Assembly: GCA_040756055.1 (NCBI GenBank)
Contig: JBFLZR010000005.1
Coordinates: 280,085 to 344,084, forward strand
Reading direction: 5' to 3'
Length of the DNA stretch: 64,000 nucleotides
DNA from: Candidatus Zixiibacteriota bacterium
GTDB taxonomy: Bacteria; Zixibacteria; MSB-5A5; GN15; FEB-12
Shown: positions 17,219 to 25,948 of the stretch, piece after piece
How positions within the stretch are numbered: position 1 is the stretch's first letter
Layout of the letters: the number at the start of each line of letters is the position of its first letter
Notes under the pieces: generated by a model
The model's input: the letters and a program-made list of their open reading frames with translations, nothing else
What the model was told of the DNA's origin: nothing
The model's database searches: none
Position numbers and translations under genes: made by a program

Positions 17219-17911
17219 CTATGGGTCTACACTGACCGCGTTCTCGTCAATGACGCGGGCCATTATTATCTTCTTGGTTGCCTTGTTCTTCACCTTGACA
17301 TAATCGCCGGTGACACCCGACTGAAGAGCGATCCCGGTTGCCGTGATCTTACACAAACCATCGTCGTACACGATGAGTGTCTCCCGGCCGCTCTCCACGT
17401 CCGGAATCGGCTCGATCGCTCCGCTGGTCAAAATTTGACCCGGCCTCAAATTGCGCGACGCACGATAGCCTTCAATTTGCTCCACCGACTCCAGCGGCAT
17501 CTCGGTCAGGTTCGTCACCTCCATCCGCTCGAGACCGAACTGCTCCGGCGAAAGATTATCATTACGACCGACTCGATCCTTTACGACCAGAACAGTCTTA
17601 TACTTCTTGATCCGCAAACGGACCTGGTTTGACTCTATCTCTTCACCGTTCTCCAGAACGGTGGCAAGCACCGTGAACAAACCGATAGGTTCCTTTTGCG
17701 AAAGCGGCCGAAACGTTAACTGGCGTCCCTCGAGAGACTCGGTCTTGAGCTGATTGGTCAACACCTCGATCTCATACACCAGAGGGTCCAGCTCATAGGT
17801 GACCATAATCTCGTCCAAAATCACTTCAGAGGGCGTCAGCGATGTCACACCAGGGCAGATCGACGGAACGAGAAATATGAGTACCGCGAGTATTCGTTTA
17901 AAAAGCGTCAT
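17219..17911 (-). CDS. flgA: FlgA, P-ring assembly chaperone
   Basis: FlgA is a periplasmic chaperone needed for FlgI to polymerise into the P-ring. The 230-residue protein starts with a signal peptide (ILAVLIFLVPSICPGVTS) and ends in the SAF-like FlgA domain: NLRPGQILTSGAIEPIPDVE, ITATGIALQSGVTGDYVKVK and IMARVIDENAVSVDP. It lies 6 bases after flgG and 22 before flgH. Confidence 0.92.
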   Translation of the reverse strand: MTLFKRILAVLIFLVPSICPGVTSLTPSEVILDEIMVTYELDPLVYEIEVLTNQLKTESLEGRQLTFRPLSQKEPIGLFTVLATVLENGEEIESNQVRLRIKKYKTVLVVKDRVGRNDNLSPEQFGLERMEVTNLTEMPLESVEQIEGYRASRNLRPGQILTSGAIEPIPDVESGRETLIVYDDGLCKITATGIALQSGVTGDYVKVKNKATKKIIMARVIDENAVSVDP

Positions 17912-17917
17912 ATCACC

Positions 17918-18706
17918 TTATCTCTTCAGACTGTTGGCCAGTTGCGCCATATCATCGGCGGTCTGAATCGCCTTCGAATTCATCTCGTAAGCTCTCTGGG
18001 CCACGATCATATTGACCATCTCGTCAACCACATCCACGTTGGACATCTCCAGATAACCCTGGTCAATAGAACCCAACCCGCTCTGGGTCGGGACATCCGT
18101 AACCGGATCACCCGAAGCTCCCGTCTGAGCAAGCAGGTTGTGCCCGATCGCATTCAAGCCACTCGGATTGATGAAGCGAGCCAACTCTATTTGACCGATC
18201 TGCGTCGGCACATCGGTACCGGTCTGGAGTACCTCGACCGTACCATCGCTGCCGATTGAAATCGATGTAGCATCTTCGGGAATAGTAATCTGCGGAAGCA
18301 GCATGTACCCTTCCGAAGTCACCACCGTACCGTCGGCGGACATCTTGAAAGCCCCGTCGCGGGTGTAAACTGTGCTGCCATCAGGATACTGCACCTGGAA
18401 GAAACCATCGCCGCTGATAGCCATATCCAGCGGGTTGCCTGTGCCCGTAAGGTCACCCTCGGTGAACTGACGGTGCGTTGCGACCGGCTTGGTACCGTAG
18501 CCGATGGACAACCCCACCGGAACCTGCGTGCCTATCGACGAAGCGCTTCCCGCCTGACGGATGTTCTGGTAAAGCACGTCCTGAAACTCGACGCTGCTCT
18601 TTTTGAAACCTGTCGTATTAACGTTGGCCAGATTGTTGGCTATGTTGTCGACATTCATCTGCTGTGCTATCATGCCCGTAGCGGCTGTTCGCATAGCTTT
18701 GATCAT
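17918..18706 (-). CDS. flgG: FlgG, distal rod protein
   Basis: FlgG makes the distal rod that crosses the P- and L-rings. The axial-protein N-terminus is clear: MIKAMRTAATGMIAQQMNVD, then NNLANVNTTGFKKSSVEFQD. The FlgG-typical segments GNPLDMAISGDGFFQV and, at the C-terminus, YLEMSNVDVVDEMVNMIVAQ are present. At 262 residues it is the expected length. It follows flgF, and the two form the usual paralogous pair. Confidence 0.96.
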   Translation of the reverse strand: MIKAMRTAATGMIAQQMNVDNIANNLANVNTTGFKKSSVEFQDVLYQNIRQAGSASSIGTQVPVGLSIGYGTKPVATHRQFTEGDLTGTGNPLDMAISGDGFFQVQYPDGSTVYTRDGAFKMSADGTVVTSEGYMLLPQITIPEDATSISIGSDGTVEVLQTGTDVPTQIGQIELARFINPSGLNAIGHNLLAQTGASGDPVTDVPTQSGLGSIDQGYLEMSNVDVVDEMVNMIVAQRAYEMNSKAIQTADDMAQLANSLKR

Positions 18707-18736
18707 AGTTACCTCCTATGTCAACTCTTCACTTTC

Positions 18737-19468
18737 TTAACCCTTGGTCCCCACGCGATTGAACAGGTGATCCAGTGACTGGTCCTGTATCTGTATCGCC
18801 TTGGAGTCGGCCTCATACTGCCTGAAGGAGATAATCATATCAACCATCTCCCTGACGACATCAACGTTGGCGGCTTCGAGATAACCCTGTTGAACCGTGG
18901 CGTAATTCACCGGAATCAGAGATATCCCTTCCGGTACGCGAAACATGGAGCTGCCAAGCTTTTCAAGCTGCTCCACGTCTTCGACCGTAACCGGGGTAAT
19001 CTGGCCCACTGTCGCGCCGTTCACCTGAACCGTACCACTCTGAGCCACCGAAACCTCTCCGTTGCCTACCTGAATAGCTCCACCCTCGGATACCAAAAGA
19101 GCTCCTCCTGGAAATTCTATGTAACCGTCGCTGCTGACACTAAAAGCGCCTGCCCGTGTCAGAGCCGTGGAACCATCGGGAAGTTGAAGCTGGAAGAATC
19201 CGTCGCCGTCAATGGCCAGATCAAGCTGGTTACCGGTCTTGTCGAAGACGCCGGGCGCGAAGTTGGTATAAACCTCGTCAACCATCGGACGCTCCCAGTC
19301 GGACGGCTTGGGGAGATGTCTTCGCTGGGCCTTCGATAATTCCTTGGTAAAGACCGTATCTTTCTTGAAGCCGACGGTGGAAACATTGGCGATGTTGTTC
19401 GCTGTCGTTTCCTGCTTCTTGATTCGGGGAATCATCCCGGAAGCCGATGTATATATTCCTTTTATCAC
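18737..19468 (-). CDS. flgF: FlgF, proximal rod protein
   Basis: FlgF is one of the rod subunits exported through the flagellar system. It has ANNIANVSTVGFKKDTV, GNQLDLAIDGDGFFQL and the C-terminal VDVVREMVDMIISFRQYEAD. I start it at the GTG at 19468, giving MIKGIYTSASGM, the usual beginning of this family; GGAGG lies five bases upstream. A GTG four codons earlier is less likely. It is the first gene of the second flagellar operon, and a sigma-54-type promoter ends about 20 bases upstream. Confidence 0.94.
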   Translation of the reverse strand: MIKGIYTSASGMIPRIKKQETTANNIANVSTVGFKKDTVFTKELSKAQRRHLPKPSDWERPMVDEVYTNFAPGVFDKTGNQLDLAIDGDGFFQLQLPDGSTALTRAGAFSVSSDGYIEFPGGALLVSEGGAIQVGNGEVSVAQSGTVQVNGATVGQITPVTVEDVEQLEKLGSSMFRVPEGISLIPVNYATVQQGYLEAANVDVVREMVDMIISFRQYEADSKAIQIQDQSLDHLFNRVGTKG

Positions 19469-19487
19469 GTTTTCCTCCACTTTGTTT

Positions 19488-19507
19488 AAAGCATGGGCTG
19501 TGCCAAA
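19488..19507 (-). promoter_or_regulatory. sigma-54-type promoter upstream of flgF
   Basis: The minus strand reads TTGGCACAGCCCATGCTT, with GG (19503-19504) and GC (19491-19492) separated by exactly 10 bases, against the consensus TTGGCACG-N4-TTGCW. Transcription would start near 19479, just before the GGAGG ribosome binding site of flgF, leaving a very short leader. A sigma-54 activator is encoded at 28219. Confidence 0.7.
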
Positions 19508-19639
19508 CCCTTATCAAACCATTAACCCGCAACACAGCAACGCATTACAAAACACAGCCGCTTTGCCGACAAAGCCTTTTCGGAATCGATTACATATTTG
19601 ATTGGGAATTTTTTTCTGTATTCGGGTCAATGGAAACGG

Positions 19640-20098
19640 TCAGCGCTTTGCCCCGGAGTTCTTACGCCGGTAGGTGGTAATGCCGGTTTCGTCCGACTCT
19701 TTGGCCAGAACCATTTCAATATGCTGATTGTGATCTTCCTGCTGCCGTTCTTTGAGCTTTTCGTACTTTTTACGCTCGCGCGTAGCCTCAAGCAGTTCTC
19801 CCCTGCGAGCGTCCTCTTCCTTCTTGAGTGCCTTGAGAAACTCCTGACCCAGCAGGGAGTCACGTTTCAGCTTGAACAGGTACCGTGAAATCACCAGCAT
19901 CTCCGCTACCGAAAACGTTCCCGTAGCGCTCTCTCTCTGCCGGTCCCTGGTTGTCTCGCTGAAACCGTCAATCTCTGTCAGCTTCAACTCCTGCTCCTGA
20001 ACCCGCTGCAAAGTAAAAGCCAGCTTTTTCTGCCGCTCTTTCTCGATGTGCTCTTTCACCTTCAGAAGCGCGTGGAGCCGATACCTAAACTTCTTCAT
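19640..20098 (-). CDS. fliJ: FliJ-like flagellar export chaperone
   Basis: A 152-residue, strongly charged and almost entirely coiled-coil protein (RYRLHALLKVKEHIEKERQK at the start, EATRERKKYEKLKERQQE near the end). FliJ is the stalk-like subunit that couples the FliI ATPase ring to the export gate. Sequence alone is weakly informative in this family, but its position 11 bases after fliI and its length and composition fit. It is the last gene of the flgB-fliJ operon. Confidence 0.85.
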   Translation of the reverse strand: MKKFRYRLHALLKVKEHIEKERQKKLAFTLQRVQEQELKLTEIDGFSETTRDRQRESATGTFSVAEMLVISRYLFKLKRDSLLGQEFLKALKKEEDARRGELLEATRERKKYEKLKERQQEDHNQHIEMVLAKESDETGITTYRRKNSGAKR

Positions 20099-20109
20099 AA
20101 ACCCTCAAC

Positions 20110-21426
20110 TTACGACTCGATTATCTCGGCCAGTTGACGGATGGATTCTTCGGGATCGGAGAGTTCCATTATGCCTTGACGGAAGAAAGTATTCAGATCG
20201 TCTATTTTGGAGATGGCGTAGTCGATTTTTGAATTGGACCCCTTAACGTAAGCCCCGATATTAATCAAGTCTTCGGCCTCCCTGTAAACGGACAATATCT
20301 CGCGGACTCTTCCGGCCAGCCGCCTCTCGTCCTCCGGAACAACCTCCACCATCAAGCGACTGATAGAATCGAGAATGTCGATCGCCGGATATTGATTCAG
20401 AGAAGCCAGCCGGCGTGAAAGCGACACGTGACCATCGAGGATCGAGCGCACCGCGTCACTGACCGGCTCGTTCATATCATCGCCTTCGACCAGAACACTG
20501 TATAGCCCGGTGATGGAACCGATGTCGTTCTGTCCCGCGCGTTCCAGAAGTTTGGGCAGCAGGGCGAAGACCGATGGTGTGTATCCCTTGCTTGTCGGGG
20601 GTTCGCCTACGGCGATGCCGATTTCGCGCTGGGCCATGGCGATTCGGGTTAGCGAATCCATTAACAGCATGACGCTCTTGCCCTGGTCGCGAAAATATTC
20701 GGCAATGGTCGTAGCCACCATCGCTCCTTTTATCCTGATAAGGGCCGGCTGATCCGAAGTCACAGCCACCACCACCGTGTTTTTCATCCCTTCCGGGCCA
20801 AGATCTTTTTCTATGAACTCGCGAACTTCCCTGCCTCGCTCTCCGACCAGGGCGACCACGTTGATATCGGCCGATGAGCCTCGTGCCATCATACCCAGCA
20901 TGACCGACTTACCCACACCCGAACCGGCGAATATTCCCATCCTCTGCCCTTTGCCGACGGTGCAGGTCAGGTCAATAACTTTAATACCGGTATGCAGTCG
21001 CTCTTTGATCCGCTTCCTCTTGAGCGCCGGGATCGGCTCTCCATTGACGGGGCGGGTGCTGCTTGTAATCAGCATGCCCTTGCCGTCTATTGGCTGTCCC
21101 AGTCCTCCAAGAATTCGGCCAATCAGCTCCGGACCCACCGGTACACGAAGCTGCTCCGAGGTCGAGGTCACGATGGCCCCCGGCGTGATGCCGCTGATAG
21201 GACCCAGCGGCATGAGCAGAATCCGGTCGTCGCGAAAACCAACTACTTCGGCCAGTACCTTCTGACCATCATCGAAATTTTCAATATTGCAAAGCCGCCC
21301 GATCGAGATAGCCGGACCTGCCGATTCGATAACCAGGCCCACGACCTGGGTTACTTTGCCGAAATGCTTGACGGTCCTGGCTTTTTCTATTCTGGATCGA
21401 TATGTATCGTAGGGAATGGTAATCAC
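20110..21426 (-). CDS. fliI: FliI, flagellar export ATPase
   Basis: FliI is the hexameric cytosolic ATPase of the flagellar type III export system. The 438-residue protein has a beta-barrel N-domain, Walker A AGSGVGKS (about 167-174), Walker B VMLLMDSLTR, and the family motifs VALVGERGREVREFIE, PPTSKGYTPSVFALLPKLLE and GHVSLSRRLASLNQYPAIDI. The last motif and the T3SS-type N-domain separate it from F1 ATPase beta and Rho. Its ATG overlaps the fliH stop, implying coupled translation with its regulator FliH. Confidence 0.96.
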   Translation of the reverse strand: MITIPYDTYRSRIEKARTVKHFGKVTQVVGLVIESAGPAISIGRLCNIENFDDGQKVLAEVVGFRDDRILLMPLGPISGITPGAIVTSTSEQLRVPVGPELIGRILGGLGQPIDGKGMLITSSTRPVNGEPIPALKRKRIKERLHTGIKVIDLTCTVGKGQRMGIFAGSGVGKSVMLGMMARGSSADINVVALVGERGREVREFIEKDLGPEGMKNTVVVAVTSDQPALIRIKGAMVATTIAEYFRDQGKSVMLLMDSLTRIAMAQREIGIAVGEPPTSKGYTPSVFALLPKLLERAGQNDIGSITGLYSVLVEGDDMNEPVSDAVRSILDGHVSLSRRLASLNQYPAIDILDSISRLMVEVVPEDERRLAGRVREILSVYREAEDLINIGAYVKGSNSKIDYAISKIDDLNTFFRQGIMELSDPEESIRQLAEIIES

Positions 21427-22124
21427 GATCGCTGTTCTCCCGACACGAGCACTTCTTTGACCACCTCGAACTGGGACTCCAGCCGGGCGTCGATATCGCC
21501 ACTGGGGGTCTCAATGAAACAGCCGCCGTAGCGCACTCTCGGGTCAGGCTCGACCGTGATCTCCTTGATGGTCGTCGATTCCTTGAGGAAACGCTCGATA
21601 TTTTGCTCGACTATAGGATGATGCCTGGGATTGACTTTGATCTTCAGTTTCGAGCGATCAATCAAACCGCTGATCACTCCATTGATTATCTCAAGAGTAA
21701 CGTCGGCATCGGCCTCAACGGCATCAAAAGTCACCTTGCGGCTTATCGCGAGAATCAGATCCAGCACCTTTTGCCGCGCCTCTTCCAAAAGAGCCTCGCG
21801 CTGGGTTACTGCATCCTTGATGGCATGATCAAACTGCTGAAGCACCTTCTTCGCTTCCTCAAGACCTTTCCGGTGCCCGGCCTGAAAACCCTCGTTGTAG
21901 CCTTGCTCGCGCGCCTTTTCGACCTCTTCCTGAAGCTTCTGCTCGATTTTGAAAATCTGCTGAATGGGTATAAATTTGGCACCGTCGTAATCGGTCACCA
22001 CCGATACAACAGGGAACAGCGACCCCAGCCGCTTTTCCGCCTTCGTCTCCAGTTCCACATCGAGATGTTTCTCACCGATGAATACAACCGGAGCCTGTAC
22101 CTGAGTGCGGATGATCTTAGACAA
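21423..22124 (-). CDS. fliH: FliH, export ATPase regulator (TTG start)
   Basis: FliH dimers bind FliI and the C-ring and regulate ATPase activity. The 233-residue protein has the long central coiled coil with spaced glycines (EQGYNEGFQAGHRKGLEEAK) and the C-terminal FliH/YscL domain (KINVKINPRHH-like IKVNPRHHPIV, then EITVEPDPRVRYGGCFIETP with GDIDARLESQ). The start is TTG at 22122-22124, with AGAGGA five bases upstream, overlapping the end of fliG by 8 bases. Confidence 0.92.
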   Translation of the reverse strand: MSKIIRTQVQAPVVFIGEKHLDVELETKAEKRLGSLFPVVSVVTDYDGAKFIPIQQIFKIEQKLQEEVEKAREQGYNEGFQAGHRKGLEEAKKVLQQFDHAIKDAVTQREALLEEARQKVLDLILAISRKVTFDAVEADADVTLEIINGVISGLIDRSKLKIKVNPRHHPIVEQNIERFLKESTTIKEITVEPDPRVRYGGCFIETPSGDIDARLESQFEVVKEVLVSGEQRS

Positions 22125-23127
22125 TGATATCCTCTTTGCCGCCTCGACCGGAGATTATGATCTGGCCTTCCTCTTCGAGTCGGCGGACCGCTTCCACGAT
22201 CCGTCCCTGGGCAGCCTCGACGTCGGAAAGACGGGTCGGGCCCATGAATTCCATCTCTTCCTGGATCATCACCGCGACACGTTCGGAGACGTTAGCGAAT
22301 ATCTTCTTCTTGACCTCATCCGTCGTAGCTTTGAGAGCGACAGCAATGTCTTTGGTCTCGATCTCCTTGAGCAGGCGCTGAATCGAACGATCATCAAGCA
22401 GCACCAGATCGTCAAAGACAAACATCATATTCTTGATTTCGGCCGCGAGATCCGCATCCTCGGCCTCAAGCGACTGAAGAATATTCTTTTCGGCCGTAGT
22501 ATCGATCAGGTTCAGGATTTCGGCGATCGCCTTGGCTCCGCCCGACGACGACATTTCACCGCCCGCCGTGCGCTCGAAGTGTCCTTCGAGTGTCTGCTCG
22601 ATTTCTTTGAGAATCTCGGGAGCTATCTTTTCCATCATCGCTATTCTCAGAGCCACTTCACCCTGAAGTTCCGGAGCCAGCTCCGAAAGCACCGCCGCCG
22701 CGTGCTGCGGATTGAGCTGGGTCAGGATCAACGAAATTGTCTGGGGATGTTCGTTCTGAAGGAAGCTCGTCAACTGCTTCGGATCAATGTCCTTGAGCAG
22801 GGAGAACCCCTTGGAGTGAATCGATGATTCCAGCCGGTGCATTATTTCCCGTGCCTTCTGCGCTCCGACGGCCTTCTCGAGGATCTGCTGGGCGAAATCG
22901 ACACCGCCCTGGGAGATGTATTGCCGGGCCATGAACACCTGATGGCACTCTTCTATCACTTTTTCTTCAATCTCAGAGGGAACGTCGCGAAGGTTGGCGA
23001 TTTCGACGGTAACCTTTTCAAGATCCTGCTCGTTCATTCCCTTGAGAACCAGAGCCGATACTTCCGAGCCGAACGCCACCAGCGCCACGGCCGCTTTTTG
23101 CATGTTGGTCATTTCTTCGTATCTCAT
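22117..23127 (-). CDS. fliG: FliG, flagellar motor switch protein
   Basis: FliG is the rotor component that contacts MotA and sits on the MS-ring. The protein shows KAAVALVAFGSEVSALVLKG at the N-terminus, the middle EHPQTISLILTQLNP (the EHPQ motif), and the C-terminal torque helix with MMFVFDDLVLLDDRSIQRLL, which carries conserved charged residues. I start it at the ATG at 23127 (MRYEEMTNMQ), with AGG six bases upstream and 7 bases after the fliF stop; a TTG five codons earlier is less likely. Length about 336, as expected. Confidence 0.96.
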   Translation of the reverse strand: MRYEEMTNMQKAAVALVAFGSEVSALVLKGMNEQDLEKVTVEIANLRDVPSEIEEKVIEECHQVFMARQYISQGGVDFAQQILEKAVGAQKAREIMHRLESSIHSKGFSLLKDIDPKQLTSFLQNEHPQTISLILTQLNPQHAAAVLSELAPELQGEVALRIAMMEKIAPEILKEIEQTLEGHFERTAGGEMSSSGGAKAIAEILNLIDTTAEKNILQSLEAEDADLAAEIKNMMFVFDDLVLLDDRSIQRLLKEIETKDIAVALKATTDEVKKKIFANVSERVAVMIQEEMEFMGPTRLSDVEAAQGRIVEAVRRLEEEGQIIISGRGGKEDIIV

Positions 23128-23134
23128 AGCCAAC

Positions 23135-24706
23135 CTACTCAACCATCATGGTTTTTATGACTTTCGCTATCTCCTCGGGCCGCTCCTTAGCCGTGCGCTG
23201 CATCTTGTCAATCAGACGAGGCTGACGGGTCTCCGCAAGCACCTCGGGCTCCTCTTCAGCGACCGGCGCCGAGGCTTCCCGCTGTTGTCCACCCGCGGTT
23301 ACAGGCTGCGGCCGACGAGGCGCGGCGGGAGCAAACGAACCCAGAGCAGCGAACAACTTCGACGACTTCTTTTTCGCATAGAAGAAAAGCAGGGCGATAA
23401 GGAGCACCAGCCCCACCTTGCGGGCAATATCCATATAAAATTCGCGCATGTACATGCTGTCGAGCATCTCCTGGTCATCCTGAAGATTATTGCGGTCGAA
23501 CGCTATATTGACCATCTCGATCTGATCGTTTCGCTGCTGATCAAATCCGACAGCATTCTTTACTATCGACGCCAGACGGTCAAGCTCGTCCTGCGGCCGC
23601 GGCTGGTACATCATCTCGGTGGCGCCCCCGTTTCCCTCCATCGGAGTGTACACGCCGTCGACCAGAACCGCCACCGACAGCCGGTCAATCGTGCCGATGG
23701 CATTGATGATGTGTTCCACGGTCTTATTCAATTCGTAATTCGTAATAACCGTCTCGCTGTTGTCATCCTGCTTGCTTTCAGACTCCTCAAGCGCCTTATC
23801 CGTCGCCGACAGCGAGCTTTTCACCCGCTCCTCACTTCGGATCGATGGCGCGTTGGGGTCGAACGTCTCGGAAGTCTTCTCAATCTGCTGGAAATTCAAA
23901 TCGGCCGTCACGCGGATCACGGCTTTCCCCTGCCCGAGAACATCATCCATCATCGTCTGAGCTTTATCTTCAAGATACTGCTCGACCTGCTTGCGAACCT
24001 CGAGTTGCGATGACGACAGTCCCGCCAGCGGATCGTTCTCCCCGCCCGACGATAACAGGTTGCCATCGTAGTCCACGATGGAAATATTGCCGGGCCGGAG
24101 CCCTTCCACCGAGGCTGCCACAAGGTGCGTAATGCCCTTGATCTGGCGCTTCGATAAATCGGCGTTCCCTTTGAGCTTGAGAACCACCGACGCGGTCGCC
24201 TCTTTCTGATCTCTCTTGAACAACCGCTCTTTGGGCATGACAATATGAACCCTGGCCGCCTGAACTTCGTTGAGCTGCATGATGGTCTTCGTCAATTCGC
24301 CTTCAAGCGCCCGGCGGAAATTGAGGTTTTGCAGGAAGTCCGTCATTCCCAGATTGTTCTCATCGAAAATCGAATACCCCATACTCCCCGAACGCGGTAG
24401 ACCCTCACTCGCAAGGGCTATGCGCGTGCCGTAAACGTCACCCGACGGCACCTCGATCGAACTGCCTCCGTCGGTCAACTGGTAGGGAATTTTGTTATCG
24501 TTGAGGTAGGCTACTATCTCGCCGGCTTCGCTCTGATCGAGATCGGAATAAAGTCGAGCGTAGGTGACACTGTTGAGCCACCCGACCACGAAAATTATTC
24601 CCACTATCGTACCGGCAACCACGCCAAACAGCATCATCACCTGACTCGGTGACATGCGCCCGACGTAATCCATCAGATTCTTAAAATATTCTCCGATCCT
24701 TCCCAT
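23135..24706 (-). CDS. fliF: FliF, flagellar MS-ring protein
   Basis: FliF forms the inner-membrane ring on which the motor and export gate assemble. Transmembrane segments lie near residues 22-45 (MLFGVVAGTIVGIIFVVGWL) and 430-447 (GLVLLIALLFFYAKKK). Between them are the ring-building motifs with YSDLDQSEAGEIVAYLNDNK, EGELTKTIMQLNEVQAARVH and LVAASVEGLRPGNISIVDYD. The C-terminal tail would bind FliG, the next gene. The 523-residue length is normal. Confidence 0.96.
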   Translation of the reverse strand: MGRIGEYFKNLMDYVGRMSPSQVMMLFGVVAGTIVGIIFVVGWLNSVTYARLYSDLDQSEAGEIVAYLNDNKIPYQLTDGGSSIEVPSGDVYGTRIALASEGLPRSGSMGYSIFDENNLGMTDFLQNLNFRRALEGELTKTIMQLNEVQAARVHIVMPKERLFKRDQKEATASVVLKLKGNADLSKRQIKGITHLVAASVEGLRPGNISIVDYDGNLLSSGGENDPLAGLSSSQLEVRKQVEQYLEDKAQTMMDDVLGQGKAVIRVTADLNFQQIEKTSETFDPNAPSIRSEERVKSSLSATDKALEESESKQDDNSETVITNYELNKTVEHIINAIGTIDRLSVAVLVDGVYTPMEGNGGATEMMYQPRPQDELDRLASIVKNAVGFDQQRNDQIEMVNIAFDRNNLQDDQEMLDSMYMREFYMDIARKVGLVLLIALLFFYAKKKSSKLFAALGSFAPAAPRRPQPVTAGGQQREASAPVAEEEPEVLAETRQPRLIDKMQRTAKERPEEIAKVIKTMMVE

Positions 24707-24768
24707 TGTAAATCCTATTTATCGTCTGTAACCAGCCATCCATGGCTGAATCAAACATGCTTATATGG

Positions 24769-25092
24769 TTAAAGTGGCATTTGCATTATCTGGTTATAGG
24801 CTGTAAGCAGCTTATTTCTTACCTCCAGAAGCAGGTCCATGGCGATACCAGCCTCTTCCGCTTTGATCATCAACTGATGCAGCTCGACCGGCTCGCCCGA
24901 CATAAAAGCCTCTTGTATCTGCGATGCGTCCAGCTGAGTATCATTAACCGAATTGATCATGTTCGAGAAAAGCTCGGCAAAATTGGTGTCTGTTTTGACC
25001 TGGGCGGCGGCTTTCTCCGCGCCGGTTACATCCAGCTTTTCGATAAGCCCCGGTACCATTCTATTAATGTTGCCGATCGCGTTGCTCATCAT
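24769..25092 (-). CDS. fliE: FliE, hook-basal body adaptor
   Basis: FliE links the MS-ring to the rod. The protein ends with the family signature GEPVELHQLMIKAEEAGIAM followed by LEVRNKLLTAYNQIMQMPL. Several start codons are possible in GTG-ATG-ATG; the ATG at 25092, which overlaps the stop of the preceding gene, is chosen because AAGG lies just upstream. About 107 residues, the normal size. It is followed by fliF after 62 bases. Confidence 0.93.
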   Translation of the reverse strand: MMSNAIGNINRMVPGLIEKLDVTGAEKAAAQVKTDTNFAELFSNMINSVNDTQLDASQIQEAFMSGEPVELHQLMIKAEEAGIAMDLLLEVRNKLLTAYNQIMQMPL

Positions 25093-25424
25093 CACACCTT
25101 TACATCCACCATACCGCCCAGCAGGTTGCTCTCGCTGTCAGCCTGGCTGTCCTGCTGATAGCCCGGGCCGAAACGAGCGCTGTCGCGGAAACGGCTGAAT
25201 AAAATGTCCAGCGCGTTCTTTTCCTCGGGCGTCAAAATCTCGGCATAACTGCCAACACTCGCCCGTACCGAAACACGCGACTCTTCACCCGCGTTCTGGG
25301 GTGAGATGTTCACCTTTTTGACGGCCGCATCGGACTGATTCTCCTGCGCCAACTGCCTCGTTGCCGCATCGTCACGACGCACCGTCTGCTGGTATGACTG
25401 AATAGCTACAGGATTAATCTTCAT
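25092..25424 (-). CDS. small unknown protein between flgC and fliE, with a FlgM-like N-terminus
   Basis: A 110-residue protein starting MKINPVAIQSYQQTVRR, with GGAAG upstream of the ATG. The N-terminus, with a Gln/Asp-rich stretch and then VKKVNISPQNAG, recalls the N-terminal pattern of the anti-sigma factor FlgM (MKIN, then a DKVxIS-like segment). The C-terminal part (ILTPEEKNALDILFSRFRD) has one helix, but lacks the usual FlgM tail that binds sigma-28. The end is polar and probably disordered. It has no transmembrane segment or signal peptide. Position in the rod operon argues for a flagellar role, but I do not recognise the family. Confidence 0.75.
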   Translation of the reverse strand: MKINPVAIQSYQQTVRRDDAATRQLAQENQSDAAVKKVNISPQNAGEESRVSVRASVGSYAEILTPEEKNALDILFSRFRDSARFGPGYQQDSQADSESNLLGGMVDVKV

Positions 25425-25443
25425 AATTCTGCTTCCTATACTA

Positions 25444-25938
25444 TTAAATGTCCAAAGACTGCTCTGCCATTTTCTTGGCCGCCGATATCGCCACCGTGTT
25501 CGCCTCATAGGCGCGCGAGGCAGACATCATATCGACCATCTCATTGACTATCTCTATGTCGGGATATTTCACATATCCCTCTTCATCGGCGTCCGGATGG
25601 CTGGGATCGTACACCAGCTTGTACCCGGATTCCGAGTCATCGACAACCTTCATATCCACATTGGAGAATTCCGTGCTCTCCCTGATCTTCAGATCGCGCG
25701 TATTAATGTGTTCCGGATTGGTGCGGCTGAGCGCGAGCCCGGCCCGCTTCAGATGCGAACTGAAACTCCCCTGGACTTTCTCTTCCTTGACCAATACCCG
25801 TTCGCGCTTGTACGGCCCGCCTTCGGGCGTGCTGGTGGTCTCGGCGTTGGCTATATTCTTGGCCACCGTGTTCATCTTGGCACGCTGAATGGACAGCCCC
25901 TTTGCGGACAATTCAATCGCATTCAATAAGCCGGCCAT
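25444..25938 (-). CDS. flgC: FlgC, proximal rod protein
   Basis: FlgC is a rod subunit. The N-terminus after the chosen start reads MAGLLNAIELSAKGLSIQRA, with KNIANAETTSTPEGGPYKRE, the FlgC form of the axial-protein motif. The C-terminus has YPDIEIVNEMVDMMSASRAY. I start it at the ATG at 25938, with AGGAG seven bases upstream; the reading frame is open further upstream but overlaps flgB and looks non-coding there. About 164 residues; the usual length is 130-150. Confidence 0.94.
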   Translation of the reverse strand: MAGLLNAIELSAKGLSIQRAKMNTVAKNIANAETTSTPEGGPYKRERVLVKEEKVQGSFSSHLKRAGLALSRTNPEHINTRDLKIRESTEFSNVDMKVVDDSESGYKLVYDPSHPDADEEGYVKYPDIEIVNEMVDMMSASRAYEANTVAISAAKKMAEQSLDI

Positions 25939-25948
25939 AACTAAACTC

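Noticed and set aside
22994..24013. 339-codon plus-strand frame opposite fliF and fliG
   Set aside because: Antisense shadow of conserved flagellar genes with low-complexity, Arg/Leu/His-rich sequence.
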